Of a DNA stretch of 64,000 nt, positions 57,515 through 64,000 are shown piece after piece (the stretch's first letter is position 1; each line of letters starts with the position of its first letter). The notes beneath the pieces are model-generated. The model was not told the DNA's origin, ran no database searches, and worked only from the letters and a program-made list of their open reading frames with translations. The stretch lies in assembly GCA_037042185.1 (NCBI GenBank), contig JAXQJY010000032.1, positions 806,001 to 870,000 on the forward strand. Reading direction: 5' to 3'. The translations under genes were made by a program, and so were the position numbers. The DNA comes from Sordariomycetes sp. S80-01Y. Its lineage: Eukaryota > Ascomycota > Sordariomycetes.

Positions 57515-59290
57515 ATGGTCCGTACACCCAAAAAGGCCGGGGCGAACGCCGCATCCAAGACCTCCTCACCGCGACAAACTCGAGCCCGAGCCAAGCTCGC
57601 CAACGCTATCCCGCTTATGTCGGGATTGGACCACCGAGGCAAGCCCGTCCAAGAATTACCTAAAGGCCCAGTCAACACTTCATGTCGGCTGACTGGAGCC
57701 GCCGAACAGAAGGTTCTCGAGGGCACAGGTACACAGGACGAAGTCAACAAGCCTGACGAGCACGGTGGTGATGGACAAAGCATCTCCGCGGCGTTGCTGA
57801 GCCCCTGTCCACTGCCGCCGCCACACCTCGTACCTGTCCGATGCTCGTTTCCCAAGCTTGCCTCGCAAACGCGAAATATCTCAGCCCTCAAGGCCGAAAA
57901 GCTGGTAGAAGCTGTCGCTACGAAGGGAGGACAGCTCGACCATGCGGGAAGCGACAAGACAAACCCTACACTCCCACCTTCCCCTCGAGCCGTCTATGCC
58001 GAGGTAAAGGAGACGGCCGAAGATCTAATCCGCAAGTACATGACTAGGAAGCATGGGGGCCGCGACGTCGCGGGGTTTCCCGAGCGTATCAAACATATGC
58101 TGGACAGGCTCTTGAAATTCGGCAGGCCCGCATCGTGTAGCCACGAGCCTGACCCGACGGACCCGACGTGCGATGATTGCGAACTCAATCCCTGTGAGCA
58201 CAGAAGTGACGCAGCCTGCTGGGCTTGCCGAAGTCCCTCATGCCAATGCGATGGTCTTTGCGAGTTTTGTGAATTCACCTATGATGAGCTTGAGATATTC
58301 ATCGAGGAGTTGCGAGACCAGCCTGAAACTTCCGTTGAGCCTCAACACGTCTCTGAGTCCAATCTAGAAATGCGAGAAGGCTCTAGTACAGCATCGAGAG
58401 TGACATCGCGCAAAAGAGCGCTCGAAGATGTCACTGACAAGTACCCTAGCAAGAGATCCAAGCTGTCAAAGCAAGTGACCCAAACGGGAAGCTGGGAAAC
58501 ATCCAAGGCCGAAGTCGAAGTTGAGCAGAACACCGAAACCATAGAGATCGATGCCGCCAATGCTGAGGAAGCGAAAACCCCCCAAAACTCGGGTGCGGAT
58601 GAGAGCCTTCAAAAGACAGGGCAGAAGACCAGCACCGTAAAGGAAAAGCACTCTTCCTCTGCACTTTCTGCATTTTCCGGGATTTGCAACTCATGCGAAG
58701 ACGACACTGCTGACCAACCTGCCTTGCTTCATGTGCAACGCTGTTCTCAGAATCACGACCCAACACGTGGATGTGAGGCCACCGAGACCGATCAAAACAA
58801 AGATTGTCCTGCTCCTCTGGGTAGGAATGCCGAATACACTCCTGACCACAACAGACAAGACGGATACGATCCTGAAAATCCGCATCAGGCAGTTTCCATT
58901 TTCCGGCCCGGGGAGTATCAGCCAGGTCGTAGCGACCGCGGTCCGGATTACGATCCATCAGAGGCACAATGGGCAATCCGTGGTCATCAACTTGTCTCCG
59001 ACGAGATAAGGGAGGATATTCATCGCGGTATTGACAACAAACATGTAAGATGCACCCAAGGGTTAGAGCGAGTATGGCCAGGCGAGCTGCGAGAGGCCAC
59101 CTGGCCCGCTCCAGTTGAAGTTCACTGCACCCTAGCACAGAACCCTCGCCTCATGGATCTGGCAGGTAGGGATGCTGGATGCTGGGACTCTCAGTACAAG
59201 GGCATGAATGGGTTTTCTCCTCCCCTATCTGACGAGGAGGATGAAACTGATTGGGATACTGTCCGCGGTGAGGGGCCTGATTACTTGTGA
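57515..59290 (+). CDS. Hypothetical Cys-rich, probably nuclear protein
   Basis: A single exon encodes 591 aa. I do not recognise the family. The N-terminus is basic (MVRTPKKAGANAASK). A compact cluster of ten cysteines lies at residues 208-252 with spacing CX10CX2CX4CX7CX2CX4CXCX3CX2C and two nearby histidines (H210, H229), as expected of a zinc-binding module. It is preceded by a helix-like segment (KETAEDLIRKYMTRKH and ERIKHMLDRLLKF) and followed by an acidic one. A bipartite nuclear signal is likely at about 299-316 (RKRALED...SKRSK). The C-terminal 270 residues are low-complexity with Glu, Ser and Pro, then an acidic end. The leader and start (ACTATGG) look normal. It may be a chromatin or RNA-associated protein; this is only inference from composition. 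Confidence 0.7.
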   Translation: MVRTPKKAGANAASKTSSPRQTRARAKLANAIPLMSGLDHRGKPVQELPKGPVNTSCRLTGAAEQKVLEGTGTQDEVNKPDEHGGDGQSISAALLSPCPLPPPHLVPVRCSFPKLASQTRNISALKAEKLVEAVATKGGQLDHAGSDKTNPTLPPSPRAVYAEVKETAEDLIRKYMTRKHGGRDVAGFPERIKHMLDRLLKFGRPASCSHEPDPTDPTCDDCELNPCEHRSDAACWACRSPSCQCDGLCEFCEFTYDELEIFIEELRDQPETSVEPQHVSESNLEMREGSSTASRVTSRKRALEDVTDKYPSKRSKLSKQVTQTGSWETSKAEVEVEQNTETIEIDAANAEEAKTPQNSGADESLQKTGQKTSTVKEKHSSSALSAFSGICNSCEDDTADQPALLHVQRCSQNHDPTRGCEATETDQNKDCPAPLGRNAEYTPDHNRQDGYDPENPHQAVSIFRPGEYQPGRSDRGPDYDPSEAQWAIRGHQLVSDEIREDIHRGIDNKHVRCTQGLERVWPGELREATWPAPVEVHCTLAQNPRLMDLAGRDAGCWDSQYKGMNGFSPPLSDEEDETDWDTVRGEGPDYL

Positions 59291-59384
59291 AGAGTTAGCT
59301 ATAGTTATACATATGCGGGGTACCAATTGAAAACTTGCCTTGAGCCCAGTGCGTTGGTAAAGCTTAGATGTTCCGTGCGTGGTA

Positions 59385-60209
59385 TCATATGCCCATGCCA
59401 TCGTCGTCGCTAGGTTCGTCGTCCATATCCGCGTCTTGTCGTTGCTCCTCTTGTTCTCTTCGGGCAGTCTCGGAGCTCATGCCGAGCTTGCGCACTCCTT
59501 CAATGACACCAGTCACTAGGCTTCTGCTCTCGGCGAGCTCCATCGCACCAACACCTCTCAATCCCATGACGCCGTCGACGCCGCCTTCCAGCTGGGCCGG
59601 GACGTCTCGCATCTTTGCCGAGCGAACTTCTTGCAGGTCTCTCAGGAGAGCGCGCACCTCCGAGGCCTGCGCAATGTCGTCTGCCGCGTGGGCCAGCAGC
59701 ATTTCGGCGAGCTCAAACCAGTGGTAGGGGAGGGCCCCAGATGGAGCGCTCGATGTACAGGACGGGAGGAAGGGCGGTGACAGTACTGGGGCACCGCGGC
59801 CCAGCATGTCGTTTATCCGTGTAGCGTTGCCTCGACTATCGGCTCGCGCAGGCGGAGGAGGAGGCGGCGCCCAGCCCTTGGGGTCGGTGACGGTCTCATG
59901 CTTGATGATGTCGCTCAGGGAGTCGGTCTGCAGCCACGGCGGGGCAACGATATTGGCTCGCCTTTGTTTCTTGAGCAGGATCGCCAGCCACAGTGGCACA
60001 TTTTCGCGTCTCGGAGGTCGGAGTGTCGGTGTTGCGCCCTGTGAATGGGGTCAGAAACGTGCGGACGCGTCGCAACGCGTGAGGAACGAGCTTACGGAGA
60101 GCAGGTGTATACTGTCGAGCTTCTGGCGGGGGACGATGGTGACATGTTCCATTTCGCATAAAAAAGCTACCTCTGAGGGGACCAGCCCCGTAGGAAGAGG
60201 CAAAGCCAT
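59385..60209 (-). CDS. PSF2: PSF2, GINS complex subunit
   Basis: Two exons (60209-60096, 60038-59385) give 255 aa, the usual fungal length. [20 protein letters not shown] is the classic Psf2 start, followed by [37 protein letters not shown] and [10 protein letters not shown] Pro-rich insertion ([13 protein letters not shown]) and a helical region [17 protein letters not shown] complete the domain; the tail is acidic and disordered ([13 protein letters not shown]). GINS joins Mcm2-7 and Cdc45 in the replicative CMG helicase. The first exon supplies the conserved B-domain start, and the frame without it would begin only at a GTG. The gene ends 95 bp from the convergent Cys-rich hypothetical gene. 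Confidence 0.95.
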
Positions 60210-60575
60210 CTTGTATTAAAAATGATCAAAGTTGCGGGTGCCACCGGTGTCTACTAAGTTGTAAAAGTCTAAGGCGGCGGGAAGAAGGTGTCGAGGATTT
60301 GGGAGGGAAGAGGCCGAGATCTGCCCCTCCTGCTCGAGCTTCGCAGCCCATCGCGGCGACACAGAACCCCACCCTCCACCTCAGGTACTGGCAGCCGCCA
60401 TTAGGCTCAGGCTCGGGCCTCTCCCGAATCCCGCCGCGGCTCCCCTGATGAAAACAAACCATCTCAATAACGCCAGCCCGAGTCCATCCCTCGTACATCG
60501 TCATTCATTGACCATTTGGACCGCCTGGGTATTCGCATTTCGTCACAAAAAGCAACCGTCGCTAACAAACAAGAC
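60210..60575. other. Intergenic region upstream of PSF2
   Basis: This 366-bp region must hold the PSF2 promoter and the 3' end of the regulator gene on the same strand. Open frames on the plus strand cross into the regulator gene and are shadows. No other signal is seen. Confidence 0.5.
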
Positions 60576-61653
60576 TCAAAACTGGCTTGGGCCAAAGCGA
60601 ATTTCATCCATCGAAAAGGCACTTCCACCGCCCTCGCTGCTCGTCACGCTGGCTACGCTGCCGACGGTCGCCATGCTCGTGACGCTACCGGTCGTGCCGT
60701 CGCCCGGCGTGCCGACTGGAGGGATGCTGGGGCTGGGCCCGTTGACTTGGCTCGCCACGAATCGCAGTGCCCTCTTCAGCTCAGTATGAAGAGTCGCGTC
60801 CACCTCGGCATTCGACATGGCGTGGCCTATCGAGTTCTTCTGCATCTCGCTCAGCATCTTGCAGCCGTTGTACATGTGCGCCTGCGCAGCCTTGTCGTCG
60901 CCGTTCATCATTTCGAAGATGACGAAGAACAGACAGCACAGAGTCGCGGATTGCAAGGCTGAGCGTGTTATGGCCTCCTTGCTGAGTTGACCGAGGGCCA
61001 GTCCGTGATATTTGAGGGCGCGGCGGAAAGACTCGCTAGAGTAGCCGCCCATGTCCTCAACCCACGTCGGCCGTTTGGAGTCTATTAGAGCGTGGATCGC
61101 CAAGTTCGCATACCAAACCGCTTTGTTTTGTCGGAGGAGGTACGACACGGTAGAGTGCCAGAACGTCTCGTCGAACCCTTTCGTTTCGCTCGTCTGTGTG
61201 CTTGACTCGGCGAAGTCATCCCCGGCCGCAGCCGATGTGGTGTCCTCGACGCAGACATCCTGCGGCCGGTTCACGAGCTTGCTGCTCTCTGCTACCAAGG
61301 CACGGTACCACTTTGGCACCTTGACTTTGTCCTTGTCATTGTCTTTATCGGGCGACTTGGTATTTCGAGTTCTGCCCTTCGTTGATTCAGGTGTCCGGCT
61401 GGCCGAGCGAAGGTCTTCATATCCATCGCAATGACCTCGCCATTTGATGCACCTTTGGCAGGCGGGCTTACTTTCGTCGCACTTTACGTGCCGCCGTCTG
61501 AGGGTCGAAGTCAGCCATCCATTGCTCTCGCGGGGTCCAGACACGGCCGTTATAGTCTACTTACTTGCCTAGCATGGTCAGCTCTGGCGTTGGACAGAAG
61601 GAGATGAGAAAGGCCTTACATGTTATACATCCAGTTCGCACTTTGGCCACCAT
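60576..61653 (-). CDS. Zn(II)2Cys6 regulator with a 4-nt micro-exon in the zinc cluster
   Basis: Three exons (61653-61620, micro-exon 61568-61565, 61497-60576) join in phase to 319 aa. Only this model restores a perfect binuclear zinc cluster: C9, C12, C19, C26, C29, C36 with spacing CX2CX6CX6CX2CX6C, starting MVAKVRTGCITCKRRHVKCD. After it come a Lys/Asp/Thr-rich linker and a short helical region (YLLRQNKAVWYANLAIHALI, GYSSESFRRALKYHGLALGQ, LQSATLCCLFFVIFEMMNGD) that resembles the N-terminal part of the fungal regulatory domain. At 319 aa it is shorter than the 450-700 aa usual for the class, and a Ser/Gly/Thr-rich tail ends the frame. It may be a truncated or dimerisation-only form. Targets are unknown; the nearest gene is PSF2, which is unlikely to be a target. 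Confidence 0.8.
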
Positions 61654-63721
61654 TGCGCGTGTAGCTCTTGGTCGATTGGCCAGCGCAAAGGTTGATGTTC
61701 CTCCGCGACCTATTTCTTTCGAATTTGCCCTGGGAAACAATTGTCAGGGGAGGGGTCGATCAAGCCTCGCAGCTCAAGGACTCACATGCTTGGCTTCCCC
61801 GAAGGAGGCGCCAGTCTAGGGTGGAAGAGATGGATCACTGATCAGTCTTTGTCAGGATATTCTATGTTTGTTCTCGATCTCGAGCTTGCTCTGTCAGCCG
61901 GCTACGTCTGTCTTTGGCTAGCAGCTAGGGGACCTCGGATTTCATGTCAGCAGCCTTCATCCTCATATATACGGCGCCGGTCGGCGTGCCATGTGGGCGA
62001 CATCCCTGGTGCCTGATGGGCCTGGTGGCAGGGTAAATTGGTGTGCATTCATTCCACCGCTTCGCATGCTGGGCAGACCAGTGTGTCCGCTCTTTGTTGT
62101 GTAACCGCCCCCAGATGAGCCCACCACCCCGGTCGTCTCACAGGAACGCCGTGTGTGGACGTGGTCGGGTTCTCAATTGGTTTCCGGCGGCCCGGCCGAT
62201 GCAAACAGACGTTATAGCGCGTCGCTCCCCTATGGAATCGCCTCTTGATTCCATTGCGATTCAACGCCGTTTCGCTTTGCTTCTCCAAACCGTCGTTCAA
62301 CCTTCCGTTCAGCCCTATGCGCCAGCCCCATCAGCGTGCGTTCGCGCCGTCGCGCCGCACGGGCTTGGGAATTGCTCGCGCGGAATTCGGAGCAGAGCGC
62401 TAAGCACCAGCCCACCTCGCCTACCAAGCTTTGCGAGCCGAATCCTTGCCGCCACGACCCAAGATTTGGAATGACCCTTGCGTAGAGCGGAATTCGCCCC
62501 GGCGCGTGGTGCTGACCGGGTTTCGTCAATTGAGTTGGTGAGATGACGAGGGTCCAACCCACGATGATGTCTTCACCTCTAGCACCGATCCTTGGAACCA
62601 ATCCTCGGGCGGCCGCTCAGCATCAGCCTCCCAGGCCTCGTCAACACACGGGATCGATAACGAACTCCGGCTGGTGAATCATTATGATGCCCGCGCGGAG
62701 ACGCGCCTGGAGATGTTAACTCCGTAATATTGGCGACCCCGACAACCGAGATGTCCCTCCAAACCCTCAAGCAAGTTCCCTTTGGACCCCCGACGTTACA
62801 TCGACGGTGAGCTTTCTACCGAGACTGTCTTGAAGCGTACGGCGTGCAGCGCGAAGGCTACGACCGGCTCGTCCACTGGCAGGGCTCAGCCCCCAAGCAA
62901 GTATCCGCCTGCACCAGAGCTGCAGGCAAGTCGGCGACGCCGACACCCTCATTGGAAACCCTGGCCACAGTTGCATCTCAGACATCAATCTGGGTCAATC
63001 TCGCAGAAAGGCGGACGCACTTCTGATACGTCCATTTGCCATCTAAGCGCTACCAAATCGCAAGCCCGGGCAGTTCTCACGCGCTTCATCTTCATTCGAC
63101 TAACCCCATGGCCCCCAAACTAAAAGGCCTTGACACCACAACGGTCATATCATGGCTAAGCCACCCGTAAGATCGCTTGACTACGTGCAGCCACCCTGTT
63201 GCGAGTGCTATGACGCGTGCCAGGCCCCTCGACAACCCTGCATTTGTAGTCTGCCACGGGTTTAGGTTGTGGCATCTTGAATCCCCGGGCCGGTCTTTGT
63301 CGGAGCCGAGCTCTGACTTTGCGATAAGACAGCCTCTGCCCACCTTTGACTGCTTCGCCCCGATGCCGCACTGTCTAGCCCCTGTCAACGCTGTACATGC
63401 ACGTGAGGATGGCACTGTTCGGCGATCATTTGGAATTCTTACATTCGCCGGCCGAGTCCGGCTGGTCGGCCGAGGTGGGTCGCTGCCCCGGAGCCCTAGC
63501 GGCGGGGTGGCTCTGTTCGCCTCCTCACCAAGCTGATCATCTGGTAACACAAAGGGTGCGCCCTGCGCAAGACGACTAACAGCTTGTCTCCACTATTTGT
63601 CTTCCCCAGCGTCATTCATAACCCTCACTTGCCGGCTGCCTGCGTGATTCCTGATGTTCAGCCTTGTCGCGCACTCCGAGTGACTGGCCCCCAATTCCGC
63701 ATTCCCACCCAACGACTCATC
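61654..63721. other. Gene-free stretch, 2.1 kb
   Basis: Frames in both directions are short, overlap each other and show no domain. The ends hold the promoters of the regulator (minus) and the acetyltransferase (plus). No RNA gene, mobile element or repeat was recognised. Confidence 0.55.
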
Positions 63722-64000
63722 ATGGCCGACCTCATCCTCACCAACCCCACCGAGGGGGAACGCACCCAAACTTGGAAAGGCACACACCCGCTCTGGGGCG
63801 CCGCGCTGAGCCTCGAGGGGTACCTTGAGAGGGAGCGCCGTCAACTCGACATCCCGCTCGCCAGGAGGGGCGGCTTGACAAATTGGATCCTCACGGAGAG
63901 GGAGGGAAAGCCGGACGAGCGACCAATCCTGTCCAGCTGCGAGACCCTGAAGAAGAGATGTCTTGTTAGGACGGCCGACGGGACCATCAAGGAGGGCTGG
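63722..64000 (+). CDS. LYC1-like N-acetyltransferase (5' part, cut by window edge)
   Basis: The first 93 codons read without a stop from the ATG at 63722 to the edge. The block SLEGYLEREREQL-like (here SLEGYLERERRQLDIPL), then TNWILTE and RPILSSCETLKKRCLV, matches the N-terminus of fungal Lyc1 proteins, which carry a GNAT-type domain. In Yarrowia and other yeasts Lyc1 acetylates lysine in its catabolism; in filamentous fungi the relatives are named lysine or polyamine acetyltransferase-like. The catalytic part is beyond the window, so the substrate is not decided. The start context ATCATGG is good and MADLILTNPT is a common beginning. Confidence 0.7.
   Translation, partial: MADLILTNPTEGERTQTWKGTHPLWGAALSLEGYLERERRQLDIPLARRGGLTNWILTEREGKPDERPILSSCETLKKRCLVRTADGTIKEGW

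Overview
The window is nuclear DNA of a filamentous ascomycete, most likely a Sordariomycete. The evidence is split genes with short introns (about 45-90 nt, GT...CTRAC/CTTAC...AG), compact gene spacing, two Zn(II)2Cys6 regulators, a Dal5-type MFS carrier, a cAMP-receptor-like GPCR, and orthologues of conserved fungal genes (bystin, HGH1, BIR1, NAF1, ALG9, PSF2, myosin light chain, saccharolysin). I see no transposon, retroelement, rRNA, tRNA or CRISPR array. Gene models were built by reading splice sites by eye and checking that exon phases add up. They are models, not transcripts.

Layout. 0-5 kb: 5' part of bystin/ENP1 (-), divergent HGH1 (+), and a kelch-type single-pass membrane protein (-). 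5-8.5 kb: a long gene-free stretch. 8.5-11.3 kb: a GPI-anchored, Thr-rich, adhesin-like wall protein. 12.3-15.4 kb: BIR1 with two BIR domains and AT-hook-like motifs (-). 16-17.7 kb: a divergent pair, a CoA-binding protein and a trans-aconitate-methyltransferase-like enzyme. 18-22 kb: the myosin light chain and an M3 oligopeptidase. 24.8-31 kb: an MFS permease, a GPCR and an F-box protein.

32-41 kb: a candidate functional cluster made of a Zn2Cys6 regulator, two divergent sulfatases with no visible signal peptide, and a sugar-type MFS transporter. Next to it is a small secreted protein of 16 cysteines with a strikingly regular spacing. 44-50 kb: a secreted M28 aminopeptidase, the divergent NAF1/ALG9 pair and a small membrane-anchored protein. 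51.8-59.3 kb: a SulP sulfate permease, a DHA2-type MFS exporter and a Cys-rich, probably nuclear protein of unknown function. 59.4-61.7 kb: PSF2 (GINS) and a second Zn2Cys6 regulator whose zinc cluster appears to need a 4-nt micro-exon. The right edge cuts a LYC1-like acetyltransferase.

Most genes are housekeeping and unrelated to their neighbours. The exception is 32-41 kb, which can be read as a unit for taking up and desulfating a sulfate ester: a regulator, a carrier, and two intracellular sulfatases sharing one promoter. This is inference from gene families and order. The most unusual single observations are the four-fold cysteine-hairpin secreted protein (41.3-41.8 kb), the micro-exon (61.57 kb), the start codon isolated on its own exon in the myosin light chain (18.13 kb), and a mitochondrial-presequence-like open extension without an ATG upstream of the M3 peptidase (19.66-19.91 kb).
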